A stretch of DNA of 26,554 nucleotides from Lachnospiraceae bacterium UBA7160. GTDB lineage: Bacteria; Bacillota; Clostridia; Lachnospirales; Lachnospiraceae. A program made the translations under genes and the position numbers. The stretch lies in assembly GCA_002491565.1 (NCBI GenBank), contig DKWE01000090.1, positions 15,002-41,555 on the forward strand, in the 5' to 3' direction. The notes under the pieces were generated by a model. It searched no databases and was not told where the DNA came from. It was given only the letters and a program-made list of their open reading frames with translations. Position 1 is the first letter of the stretch. Each line of letters begins with the position of its first letter. Shown here in pieces: positions 7,417-14,533 of this stretch.

Positions 7417-9033
7417 ATGAAAAAGAAAGTAATCAGCATGCTGCTTGCAGCTGCGATGACCGTTTCCATGGTAAGCGGGACCGTACTGACCGTAGCAGCA
7501 GAAGAGACTGGCAAAGAGCTGTCTGTACAGGTGGGACCGAACCCGGAGACCATCGACCCGGCACTGAACAGTGCGGTAGACGGCGGCAACATGCTTCTGC
7601 ATGCATTTGAGTGTCTTCTGACCGTAGACCAGGAGGGCAAGATCGCTCCGGGTCAGGCAGAGTCCTGGGAAGTAGATGAGGAGGACGGCCTTACCTGGAC
7701 GTTCCATCTGCGTGACGGCCTGAAGTGGTCCGATGGCAGCGACCTGACTGCGAACGACTTCGTTTACAGCTGGAGACGTGTCTGCGATCCGGAGGTAGCT
7801 GCTCCGTACGCAGAGACCGTGCTTGGCATGGTGAAGGGCTTCGACGAAGCAATCGACGGCAATCTGGAAGCGCTTGCAGTGACTGCAGTTGACGACAAGA
7901 CGCTGCAGGTAGAGCTTAGCGCTCCGTGTACTTACTTCGACAGCCTGGCTGCATTCGCAACCCTGAGCCCGGTGCAGGAAGCAACGGTAGAGGCAAACGG
8001 CGAAGCGTGGGCAATCGACGCGGCGACCTATGTATCAAACGGACCGTTCTACGTAACCGAGTGGGTACCGGATTCCTACATCCTGATGAGCAAGAACCCG
8101 TACTACTGGAACGCAGACGCGATCAAGCTCGGCAGCATCCGCTGGAACCTGATCGAGGATTCCAACGCAGCTTACAGCGCATACCAGAATGGCGAAGTCC
8201 TGATGATCAAGGACGTTCCGACTGAAGAGATCCCGAGCCTGGAGGGCAACGAGGAGTTCCACGTAGAGCCGATTATCGGTACCTACTATATTTCTTACAA
8301 CGACCAGGTAGAGCCGTTCAACAATCCGCTTGTCCGTAAGGCTCTGAACCTGGCAATCGACCGTGAGTATGTGGCAAATACCCTGATGCAGGGTACGTAT
8401 TCTCCGGCGACCAACTTCATGGGACCGGGCTGGAAGGATACTGACGGAACAGATTTCTGTGAGAAGGCAAACGGCGGCCAGCCGTACCTGAGCGCAACTG
8501 CGGATATCGAGGGCGCTAAGGCAGCGCTTGCTGAGGCAGGCTATCCGGACGGCGAGGGCCTTCCGGTGCTTCACTACAGCACGAACGACGCAGGTTATCA
8601 TAAGGTAGTTGCTGAGTACCTGCAGCAGGCATGGAAAGAGATCGGCGTTGATCTTGAAGTCGAGATCGTAGAGTGGTCCAGCTTCACTCCGCAGCGTCGT
8701 GCAGGCGATTACGAGATCGCTCGTAACGGTTGGGTAGGCGACTACAGCGATCCGTCCAACATGCTGGATCTGCTGTACTCCTCAAATGGTAACAACGATG
8801 GTAAGTACGCAAGCGAAGAGTATGATGCAGCGATGGATATCGCCCGCAGCACGATCGACGTGGCAGAGCGTTCCGCAGCGCTGCACCAGGCAGAGGATAT
8901 CATGATGGCTGATTCTGCATGCTGCCCGCTGGCTTACTACAATGACTTCTGGCTCCAGAGCCCGAAGATCACCGGCGCATGGCATTCCGCATACGGCTAC
9001 TGGCACTTCATGTACGCGGACATCGCAGAGTAA
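7417..9033 (+). CDS. oppA: Peptide-binding protein of the Opp importer, lipobox cysteine missing
   Basis: Extracytoplasmic solute-binding protein, family 5, 538 residues. Two adjacent ATGs exist; AGGAGG at 7405-7410 is six bases from the second (7417), which I chose. The signal peptide has a lysine-rich start and a hydrophobic core (residues 5-24). Where a lipobox would read L-A/S-G-C, this one reads V-S-G-T, with threonine at residue 22, so lipid anchoring is not predicted; VTVAAEE (about 23-30) offers an ordinary signal-peptidase site. Mature motifs fit the OppA/DppA type: ETIDPALNS, WTFHLRDGLKWSDG, LTANDFVYSWRR and VRKALNLAIDR. Codon choice is strongly biased (GTA, GCA, CCG, CTG), as in highly expressed genes. 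How it stays near a Gram-positive cell without a lipid anchor is unclear. Confidence 0.92.
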   Translation: MKKKVISMLLAAAMTVSMVSGTVLTVAAEETGKELSVQVGPNPETIDPALNSAVDGGNMLLHAFECLLTVDQEGKIAPGQAESWEVDEEDGLTWTFHLRDGLKWSDGSDLTANDFVYSWRRVCDPEVAAPYAETVLGMVKGFDEAIDGNLEALAVTAVDDKTLQVELSAPCTYFDSLAAFATLSPVQEATVEANGEAWAIDAATYVSNGPFYVTEWVPDSYILMSKNPYYWNADAIKLGSIRWNLIEDSNAAYSAYQNGEVLMIKDVPTEEIPSLEGNEEFHVEPIIGTYYISYNDQVEPFNNPLVRKALNLAIDREYVANTLMQGTYSPATNFMGPGWKDTDGTDFCEKANGGQPYLSATADIEGAKAALAEAGYPDGEGLPVLHYSTNDAGYHKVVAEYLQQAWKEIGVDLEVEIVEWSSFTPQRRAGDYEIARNGWVGDYSDPSNMLDLLYSSNGNNDGKYASEEYDAAMDIARSTIDVAERSAALHQAEDIMMADSACCPLAYYNDFWLQSPKITGAWHSAYGYWHFMYADIAE

Positions 9034-9063
9034 TTTTCAGGCAATAAAATACAAATGATAAAA

Positions 9064-9099
9064 CGCCGGGTACTGCCGCAGGGCAGTATCCGGCGCTTT
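9064..9099 (+). terminator. Terminator-like hairpin after oppA
   Basis: A 14-bp stem, CGCCGGGTACTGCC (9064-9077) with GGCAGTATCCGGCG (9082-9095), one G·U pair, loop GCAG. Only three T residues follow, so release may be inefficient, but the stem is very stable and sits 30 bases after the stop. Confidence 0.75.
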
Positions 9100-9116
9100 G
9101 CGTAGAAAAAATATGG

Positions 9117-9145
9117 TTGTTATGTTTTTCTGTGTATGTTAGACT
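9117..9145 (+). promoter_or_regulatory. Weak promoter in front of the AAA-ATPase remnant
   Basis: TTGTTA (9117-9122), a 17-base spacer, and TAGACT (9140-9145); each box matches four of six. It may be the original promoter of the remnant gene and could now serve the intact ATPase downstream. Confidence 0.3.
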
Positions 9146-9201
9146 AACAAATAAGAAAGAACGTGGCAAAAGCAGCATTTGTGCTGATGGGAGAGGAATC
9201 C

Positions 9202-9355
9202 ATGAGTAAGACATTCAACATCAGCGGAGACTGCAAGGCGGAGCTTCACTATATGGTCGATATTACGGAGCGATTGAAGAATTCTGGTTGTTAGAATCGG
9301 TTACGATAAGGAAACGAAGGTTCACAGGTGCAGGGGGGAGGAAGTACCTGGCTGA
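9202..9355 (+). pseudogene. Collapsed AAA-ATPase gene: N-terminal and C-terminal stubs only
   Basis: GAGAGG precedes an ATG at 9202 that opens 30 codons starting MSKTFNISGDCKAELHYMVD. That is the hallmark N-terminus of a family of AAA-ATPase-like proteins common in Lachnospiraceae (consensus K-x-F-N-x-x-x-x-C-x-P-x-x-HYMV-DI-x-x-R-L). The stub stops at TAG 9292-9294, before any Walker A motif. In another frame, 9281-9352 reads ILVVRIGYDKETKVHRCRGE and then stops, which resembles the C-terminal end of the same kind of protein. I infer a large internal deletion joining both ends out of frame. The N-terminal assignment is fairly secure; the C-terminal one is from memory of the family and weaker. 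Confidence 0.6.
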
Positions 9356-9378
9356 TCATCGGGAGGCGGGGAAGATTT

Positions 9379-11064
9379 ATGAGAAAGAAATTACCGGTGG
9401 GCATAGAGAGTTTTGAGGATTTTCGGAAAGAGGACTTTTACTATGTAGATAAAACCATGTTTATTGCTGACTTATTGTACAACTGGGGAAAGGTAAATCT
9501 CTTTACCCGTCCCCGGCGTTTTGGAAAATCATTAAACATGAGTATGTTGAGATCATTCTTTGAAGTAGGAACAGATAAAACATTATTTGATGGCTTGAAG
9601 ATCACACAGGAAAAAGAATTGTGCGAAAAATATATGGGAAAGTTTCCTGTAATATCGCTCACAATGAAAGGTGTAGATGGATTGGATTTTGAATCCGCGA
9701 AAGAACAGCTTCAAATGCTGATAGGTACACAAGCAGAGAGGTTTGCCTTTTTGCTGGCCAGTGACAGACTCACGGAGAATGATAAAGCGAAATACCGTTC
9801 CCTGACCTCCCTCAATAATGGAAACTACCAGATGACGGATGCTGTGTTGAAAAACAGTGTGCAGACATTATGTTATCTTCTTTCAAAACATTACGGCAGT
9901 AAGGTGATTATTTTGATTGATGAGTATGATGTGCCGCTTGATAAGGCATTCCAGGCTGGATATTATGATAAAATGGTTTCCCTCATCCGTAATTTGTTCA
10001 GTAATGCATTAAAAACGAATGAATATCTGTATTTTGCAGTTCTGACTGGCTGTCTGCGAATTTCAAAGGAAAGTATTTTTACAGGGCTGAATAATCTGAA
10101 GGTTCATACTATTACAGACAGCAGATACAATGAATATTTCGGATTTACAGATGAGGACGTCCATGGAATGTTGGAATTTTATGGATTGGAAATTTATACA
10201 GATATCATAAAAGAATGGTATGACGGATATCAGTTTGGCGGCGTTTCCGTGTACTGCCCATGGGATGTAATCAATTATTGTGACGCTTTATTGGAAGACC
10301 CGGAGGCTGAACCTGAGAATTACTGGGCAAATACAAGCGGAAATGTCATGTTACGTCGGTTTATCGGTAAATCAGATCGACAGACAAGGAGTGAGATTGA
10401 GCGCTTGATTGCCGGGGAAAGCATCGTAAAAACAGTCAATCAGGAGCTGACCTACAGTGAACTGGACAGATCCATAAATAATCTATGGAGTGTATTGTTT
10501 ACCACAGGCTACCTGACACAGAGAGGGCGGAAATCGAGAGGACAATGCAGTCTGGTGATTCCCAACCGTGAGATATGGGAACTGTTTATCAATCAGATTC
10601 AGGAATGGTTCCATGAGGAGAGCATAGCAGATACCAAAATGCTGCAGCGTTTCTGCGAAGCCTTTCCAAAGGGAGATGCAGCTACAGTAGAAGAAATGTT
10701 GAATGGGTATTTATGGAAGTCTATCAGTATCCGCGATACGGCAGTGAGGAAGGAAAGAAAAGAAAACTTCTTTCATGGAATGCTTCTTGGACTGCTGCAG
10801 TTTGAGAATAACTGGGAGATTGAATCAAACGCAGAATCAGGAGACGGATATAGTGATATCGCCATAAGGACACCAAACAGAACCGGCGTTGTCATTGAGG
10901 TAAAGTATGCAGACGGCGGCAATCTGGAAAAAGCCTGTGAAGCTGCATTAGAACAAATCGAAACAAAAAAATATGTTTCCTCGCTCCAGAGGGACGGCAT
11001 GAAAGAAATTATAAAATATGGGATTGCTTTCTATAAAAAGCAATGTAAAGTCCTGGAAGGATAA
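9379..11064 (+). CDS. AAA-ATPase-like protein with C-terminal PD-(D/E)XK (DUF1703) domain
   Basis: A 561-residue protein of the AAA-ATPase-like/PDDEXK_9 family, widespread in gut Firmicutes and Bacteroidetes, with unproven function. The N-terminus reads LPVGIESFEDFR and YYVDKT, a family signature. The nucleotide-binding loop is RPRRFGKS (44-51), Walker B is VIILIDEYD (D181, E182), and the C-terminal nuclease-like site is SD493I followed by E507-V-K509. I chose the ATG at 9379, preceded by GGAGG-type purines (9362-9374). An upstream GTG at 9328 extends the frame but adds residues unlike the family. The gene is visibly more AT-rich than opp and sits beside a broken member of a related ATPase family, so horizontal gain is likely. 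Whether it acts on DNA is unknown. Confidence 0.85.
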   Translation: MRKKLPVGIESFEDFRKEDFYYVDKTMFIADLLYNWGKVNLFTRPRRFGKSLNMSMLRSFFEVGTDKTLFDGLKITQEKELCEKYMGKFPVISLTMKGVDGLDFESAKEQLQMLIGTQAERFAFLLASDRLTENDKAKYRSLTSLNNGNYQMTDAVLKNSVQTLCYLLSKHYGSKVIILIDEYDVPLDKAFQAGYYDKMVSLIRNLFSNALKTNEYLYFAVLTGCLRISKESIFTGLNNLKVHTITDSRYNEYFGFTDEDVHGMLEFYGLEIYTDIIKEWYDGYQFGGVSVYCPWDVINYCDALLEDPEAEPENYWANTSGNVMLRRFIGKSDRQTRSEIERLIAGESIVKTVNQELTYSELDRSINNLWSVLFTTGYLTQRGRKSRGQCSLVIPNREIWELFINQIQEWFHEESIADTKMLQRFCEAFPKGDAATVEEMLNGYLWKSISIRDTAVRKERKENFFHGMLLGLLQFENNWEIESNAESGDGYSDIAIRTPNRTGVVIEVKYADGGNLEKACEAALEQIETKKYVSSLQRDGMKEIIKYGIAFYKKQCKVLEG

Positions 11065-11079
11065 GCAGGGTTGCTTTTT
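11035..11079 (+). terminator. Possible terminator overlapping the end of the ATPase gene
   Basis: AAAAAGCAA (11035-11043) can pair with TTGCTTTTT (11071-11079), nine pairs, the right arm ending in a T-run. The loop is 27 bases. A competing short stem ATTGCTTT/AAAGCAAT (11023-11044) shares the left arm, so the two folds exclude each other. This is weaker than the other terminators here. Confidence 0.35.
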
Positions 11080-11130
11080 GTTCTATTCAATTTTCTTCAT
11101 GAAAGAACATTGCCCATAAAGCGCATTCTC

Positions 11131-11159
11131 TTGCAATCTTCTGGAAATGCAGGTATAAT
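11131..11159 (+). promoter_or_regulatory. Sigma-A promoter of the aminopeptidase gene
   Basis: TTGCAA (11131-11136), a 17-base spacer, and perfect TATAAT (11154-11159). The start of transcription near 11166 lies after the most upstream possible ATG (11163), which rules that start out and supports the one at 11289. Confidence 0.85.
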
Positions 11160-11166
11160 GAGGTGG

Positions 11167-11260
11167 GCCAGCCGGAGAGAGGATTTTTGTTACAGTTCAC
11201 GCATCAATTGTCCCAGGAGACGTTTTCGTGCGAACGCACAAAACTTCCGGTTTTTCTGGC
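11167..11260 (+). promoter_or_regulatory. Structured leader of the aminopeptidase mRNA
   Basis: Outer pairing: GCCAG-CCGGA (11167-11176) with TCCGG (11246-11250) and CTGGC (11256-11260), with a TTTTT bulge between the right arms. Inner hairpin: GTTTT-C-GTGC (11222-11231) with GCACAAAAC (11236-11244), one bulged C and loop GAAC. The structure starts at the predicted first base of the RNA and ends about 14 bases before the ribosome site. Confidence 0.45.
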
Positions 11261-11288
11261 TGAGCGAAGAATTCAGGAGATGGACAAA

Positions 11289-13079
11289 ATGGTCAAAGAC
11301 AGAATTAAAGCGCTTCGGGCGCGGATGAAAGAGCAGGGAATCGATGCCTGCATGATTCCCACTGATGATTATCATGCATCGGAGTATGTAGGGACATTTT
11401 TTAAATGCAGAACGTATATCACAGGCTTTACCGGATCAGCCGGGACGGCGGTAGTTACACAGGATATGGCCGGGCTGTGGACGGATGCGCGTTATTTTAT
11501 TCAGGCAGAACGGCAGCTATCCGGCAGCGGCGTCGATCTGTATCGGATGCACGAGCCGGGAGTGCCCACAGTTGAGGCATTTCTGAAGCAGACATTGAAA
11601 AAGGGCCAGCGTCTTGGCTTTGACGGCCGGTGCGTCGGTGCGAAATCAGCAGAGAAGCTCGTGAAGGAGCTGAAGGCGCAGGGCGTGGAGACGGTCTGCG
11701 ACGTGGATCTGGTCGGCGATATCTGGACGGACCGCCCGGCACTTTCATGTGAGCCGGCCTGGGAGCTGGATATGAAGTGGGCCGGGAAGTCGCGGGAGGA
11801 CAAGATCAGCGAAATCCGCGGCAAGGTTGCGGAGGCAGGCGCGGATCTGTTCCTGCTGACGAAGCTGGAGGATATCGCGTGGCTGCTGAATATCCGCGGA
11901 AATGATATCCACACCGTGCCGGTGGTGCTTTCCTATCTGATGATGAGCAAGGATGAGATCCGGCTATACGCGAATGAGAAGGCATTTTCGGCAGAACTTA
12001 CGGAGACGCTGGCAAAGGCAGGTGTGACCTTGCATCCATACAATGATATTTACAAGGATACCGCTGCGATTGAGGCAGGCAAGAAGGTGCTGCTGGATCG
12101 GGGCACAGCGAATTACCTGCTGGTGCAGAGCATTCCGGAGGGCGTAGAGCTGATTGACCGCCAGAATCCGACGCTGCTTGCGAAGGCGGTGAAGAATCCG
12201 ATCGAGGTGGAAAATGAGCGGATTGCACATATCAAGGACGGCGTTGCGGTCACGAAGTTTATGTACTGGCTGAAAACGAATGTCGGAAAAATGAAGATTA
12301 CTGAGTGCTCTGCAGCGGAGTATCTGAATGCGCTGCGCAAGGAGCAGGAGCATTTTGTGGACAACAGCTTTGACCCGATCGTTTCCTACGGGGAGCATGC
12401 GGCGATGAACCATTATTCCCCGTCTCCGGAGACGGATGTCGAGGTAGAGCCGCACGGGCTGCTGCTTGCAGATACGGGCGGACATTATCTGGAGGGTTCT
12501 ACGGATATCACGAGAACCTTTGCGATGGGTCCGATCACAGAGGATGAGAGATGGCACTATACGGCAGTCCTGCGCGGACACCTGGCACTGGCGAATGCGA
12601 AATTCCTCTACGGCTGCACCGGCATCAATCTGGACTACCTAGCGCGTGAGCCGCTCTGGGAGCGCGGCGAGGACTTCAAGCACGGCACCGGCCACGGCGT
12701 CGGCTATCTGCTGAGCGTTCACGAGGCGCCGAACGGCTTCCGCTGGAAGCGTCTCCCGGACCGCCAGGACGACGCGGTGCTGGAGGAGAGCATGATCACC
12801 TCGAACGAGCCGGGCTACTACGTAGAAGGCGGCTACGGCATCCGCCACGAGAACATGATCGTCTGCAAGAAGGCGGAGAAGAATGAGTATGGCCAGTACA
12901 TGTGCTTCGAAAACCTGACCATGGCTCCGTTTGACCTGGATGCCATTGATCCGGAGCAGATGAGCGAGAAGGAGCGCGCGCAGCTGAATCGCTACCATGC
13001 GGAGGTTTACGAGAAGATCGCGCCGCACCTGACCGAAGAGGAGCAGGTTTGGCTGAAACATGCTACGCGGGAGATCTGA
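11289..13079 (+). CDS. Xaa-Pro aminopeptidase, M24B family (long aminopeptidase P type)
   Basis: A cytoplasmic metallopeptidase that removes an N-terminal residue preceding proline. At 596 residues it is the long three-domain form, like eukaryotic XPNPEP1, rather than the about 440-residue PepP. The two N-terminal creatinase-like domains include IPTDDYHASEY and ITGFTGSAGTAVV. The dinuclear metal site is complete: D395, D406 (ADTGGHYLEGSTD), H469 (HGTGHGVG), E507 (SNEPGYY) and E521 (GIRHEN). Their spacing matches XPNPEP1 except for four extra residues before E507. Start: AGGAG at 11275-11279 is nine bases before this ATG; an in-frame ATG at 11280 touches the ribosome site. Downstream of a peptide importer it fits use of proline-containing peptides. 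Confidence 0.92.
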   Translation: MVKDRIKALRARMKEQGIDACMIPTDDYHASEYVGTFFKCRTYITGFTGSAGTAVVTQDMAGLWTDARYFIQAERQLSGSGVDLYRMHEPGVPTVEAFLKQTLKKGQRLGFDGRCVGAKSAEKLVKELKAQGVETVCDVDLVGDIWTDRPALSCEPAWELDMKWAGKSREDKISEIRGKVAEAGADLFLLTKLEDIAWLLNIRGNDIHTVPVVLSYLMMSKDEIRLYANEKAFSAELTETLAKAGVTLHPYNDIYKDTAAIEAGKKVLLDRGTANYLLVQSIPEGVELIDRQNPTLLAKAVKNPIEVENERIAHIKDGVAVTKFMYWLKTNVGKMKITECSAAEYLNALRKEQEHFVDNSFDPIVSYGEHAAMNHYSPSPETDVEVEPHGLLLADTGGHYLEGSTDITRTFAMGPITEDERWHYTAVLRGHLALANAKFLYGCTGINLDYLAREPLWERGEDFKHGTGHGVGYLLSVHEAPNGFRWKRLPDRQDDAVLEESMITSNEPGYYVEGGYGIRHENMIVCKKAEKNEYGQYMCFENLTMAPFDLDAIDPEQMSEKERAQLNRYHAEVYEKIAPHLTEEEQVWLKHATREI

Positions 13080-13159
13080 GGAAAACAGGCGCTTGTGAAT
13101 AGCAACTACTATCTCATGGGTTACTGAACAGATATAAATTGCAAATATGGAGGCTATAG

Positions 13160-13723
13160 TTGAAAATGGAACGGACAGAGCAACAGAAACTTGTATCAAA
13201 GGCACCGCACTCGGCAGGCAGCCTGGCGGAGCGTTTTGAATTTCGAAGCATCCGTGCGGAGGAAGCGGATCAGGCAGTTGCGATTGAGCAGATCTGTTTT
13301 CCGCCGAATGAGGCATGCTCGGAACGTCATATGAAGGAGCGGATTGCGAAAGTACCGGAGCTGTTTCTTGTGGCAGTGGACCGGGAGACGGGCAGGCTTG
13401 CAGGATTACTGAACGGATTGTCGACAAGTGAAAGTGTGTTCCGGGATGAGTTTTTTACCGATGCGGGTCTGTATGAGCCGGACGGGGAAAATGTGATGCT
13501 GCTTGGGCTGGATGTGCTTCCGGAGTACCGCATGCAGGGACTGGGCCGGGAGCTTATGACACAGTATGCCAGACGCGAACGGGAGAACGGACGCCGGACC
13601 TTGATTCTGACCTGCCTTGATAACAAAGTAAAGATGTACCAGAAGATGGGCTTTGTGGATAAGGGAATCTCCAATTCTGTCTGGGGCGGAGAAGCGTGGC
13701 ATGAGATGGCACTTTGTTTATAG
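13160..13723 (+). CDS. GNAT family N-acetyltransferase
   Basis: A 187-residue acetyl-CoA-dependent acetyltransferase. The acetyl-CoA loop R-x-x-G-x-G/A is RMQGLG at 124-129, preceded by the β4 strand VMLLGLDVLPEYR and followed by a helix with ARRERENGRRTLILTC. The N-terminal part (FRSIRAEEADQAVAIEQICFPP) matches the usual β1-α1 of the fold. The start is TTG at 13160, six bases after GGAGG (13149-13153); an ATG at 13166 would be 12 bases away. The substrate cannot be told. It lies 80 bases after the aminopeptidase gene in the same direction, without an obvious terminator between, so cotranscription is possible. Confidence 0.85.
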   Translation: MKMERTEQQKLVSKAPHSAGSLAERFEFRSIRAEEADQAVAIEQICFPPNEACSERHMKERIAKVPELFLVAVDRETGRLAGLLNGLSTSESVFRDEFFTDAGLYEPDGENVMLLGLDVLPEYRMQGLGRELMTQYARRERENGRRTLILTCLDNKVKMYQKMGFVDKGISNSVWGGEAWHEMALCL

Positions 13724-13752
13724 ACGTATCTGCGACTCCTCTGTTGGGACGC

Positions 13753-13884
13753 TTGACGGCAAGTATTCGTGATGTAGCGAAGCGGGCGGGTGTAGCTGCC
13801 TGCATCGTTTCACGGGTTTTGAACGGAACTGCAAAGGTGTTTCCGGCAGCACGCCTGCGTATAGATCAGGCAGTGAAAATTTGA
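13753..13884 (+). pseudogene. Remnant of a LacI-family regulator (DNA-binding domain only)
   Basis: In the frame from TTG 13753 the sequence reads TASIRDVAKRAGVAACIVSR, then VLNGTAKVF and AARLRIDQAVKI, and stops at TGA 13882-13884. This is the LacI helix-turn-helix and hinge-helix start (family consensus IRDVAKxAGVSxxTVSRVLNG). Recognition-helix serine and threonine have become cysteine and isoleucine, and the roughly 280-residue effector domain is absent. No ribosome site or ATG precedes it. It is a decayed 5' fragment. Confidence 0.8.
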
Positions 13885-13901
13885 AGAAGGAGGATCAGGT
13901 C

Positions 13902-14108
13902 ATGTGTGAAATGAGTGACAAATGGGTAAGAGAAGGCGTTAAAATTGGCGAAAAGCGCGGAGCAATGAAAGCGAAGAAAGAGACCGCTTTAAAAATGGCT
14001 CAAAAAGGCACAAAAGAAGATGTGATTGCTGAATTGCTTGATGTCAGTGAGAGTCTTATAAAGCAGTGGTTAAATAGTGGGGTAGTTCTGGTGAAGCAGC
14101 AGGTCTGA
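13902..14108 (+). CDS. Small 68-aa protein resembling the C-terminal tail of Rpn/PD-(D/E)XK transposase-like proteins
   Basis: AAGGAGG (13887-13893) lies eight bases before the ATG, so it can be translated. The protein is helical and highly charged: a lysine-rich segment (residues 15-28) then ALKMAQKGTKEDVIAELLDV and SESLIKQWL. That last arrangement, a helix pair ending in a mini helix-turn-helix, is common at the C-terminus of Rpn-type proteins, where it follows a nuclease domain. No nuclease domain is present. The ribosome site overlaps the end of the LacI remnant. It may be a detached tail kept by chance or a small regulator in its own right. Confidence 0.55.
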   Translation: MCEMSDKWVREGVKIGEKRGAMKAKKETALKMAQKGTKEDVIAELLDVSESLIKQWLNSGVVLVKQQV

Positions 14109-14116
14109 GGAAATAG

Positions 14117-14263
14117 AAATTCAAGGAGCTGTTCACGGATCAGGTCAGGCTCCGCGTGCGGTTTTCACTGGACAATTTGAAATTAGAGAATGACGTTTTG
14201 AATATCCCACTATTCGTGGCAGACCAGGCAAATCGGCTCATTGGCCTGGCATTGGAACAGTAA
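14117..14263 (+). pseudogene. Possible gene remnant, family unknown
   Basis: A 48-codon open stretch without start ends at TAA 14261-14263 (contains VRLRVRFSLDNLKLEND and IPLFVADQANRLIGLALEQ). The amino acid make-up looks like real protein, but I do not recognise a family. It lies between two other fragments, so decayed coding DNA is the likely reading. Confidence 0.3.
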
Positions 14264-14271
14264 TTGATTTG

Positions 14272-14300
14272 TTGACAGCGGACTATAGGCAAGCTATAAT
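14272..14300 (+). promoter_or_regulatory. Perfect-consensus sigma-A promoter
   Basis: TTGACA (14272-14277), exactly 17 bases, then TATAAT (14295-14300). This is the only promoter in the window matching all 12 consensus positions. Transcription would start near 14307 and run through the 31-codon ORF, the large hairpin and the CD3324-type gene to the terminator at 14799-14910. Confidence 0.9.
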
Positions 14301-14336
14301 TAGAGTGCGTAAAGTTTGATAATAAGGAGAAGGATC

Positions 14337-14432
14337 ATGCTAAAAGAGATAAAATACATAAGAATGGCGAATCATGCACCCGCAACGCTCTATGCAACAC
14401 AGAACATGTTTGTTTGGCGATTCAGTGCATAG
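14337..14432 (+). CDS. Candidate 31-aa leader peptide or small ORF
   Basis: AAGGAG (14324-14329) lies seven bases before ATG 14337, directly behind the consensus promoter. The ORF has 31 codons (starts MLKEIKYIRMA, ends FVWRFSA) and stops at TAG 14430-14432, which lies inside the loop of the hairpin described next. There is no signal peptide, double-glycine leader or known family. Because a translating ribosome would cover the left arm of the hairpin, this could be a leader peptide for attenuation-type control. It could equally be a fortuitous ORF in a decayed region. Confidence 0.4.
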   Translation: MLKEIKYIRMANHAPATLYATQNMFVWRFSA

Positions 14433-14471
14433 AGCGATTACAGAATCGCCAAAAATATGAGATGTGTTGCA
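14386..14471 (+). ncRNA. Large imperfect hairpin with an alternative pairing (candidate cis-acting RNA)
   Basis: Fold 1 is nested. TGCAACACA (14393-14401) pairs with TGTGTTGCA (14463-14471); then CATGTT (14405-14410) with AATATG (14454-14459); then TTTGGCGATTC (14413-14423) with GAATCGCCAAA (14443-14453). That makes about 26 pairs with a 3x3 internal loop, a 2-base bulge and a 19-base loop. Fold 2: CGCTCTATGCA (14386-14396) pairs perfectly with TGCATAGAGCG (14426-14436), which is in the loop of fold 1. The 5' arm of fold 2 overlaps the base of fold 1, so the folds compete, or the first seven bases form a pseudoknot. A related piece GGCGAATCATGCA lies upstream at 14367. It resembles no known riboswitch; a MITE-like inverted repeat is the alternative. 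Confidence 0.5.
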
Positions 14472-14533
14472 CTCTAAGGTTATGGAAAAGGCATCGATCG
14501 GATAGATGGATGATACTTAGAGGAGTGATATGC

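Noticed and set aside
11163..11288. Extended N-terminus of the aminopeptidase from ATG 11163
   Set aside because: The TATAAT at 11154-11159 puts the transcription start after this ATG, and the extra residues are not family-like.
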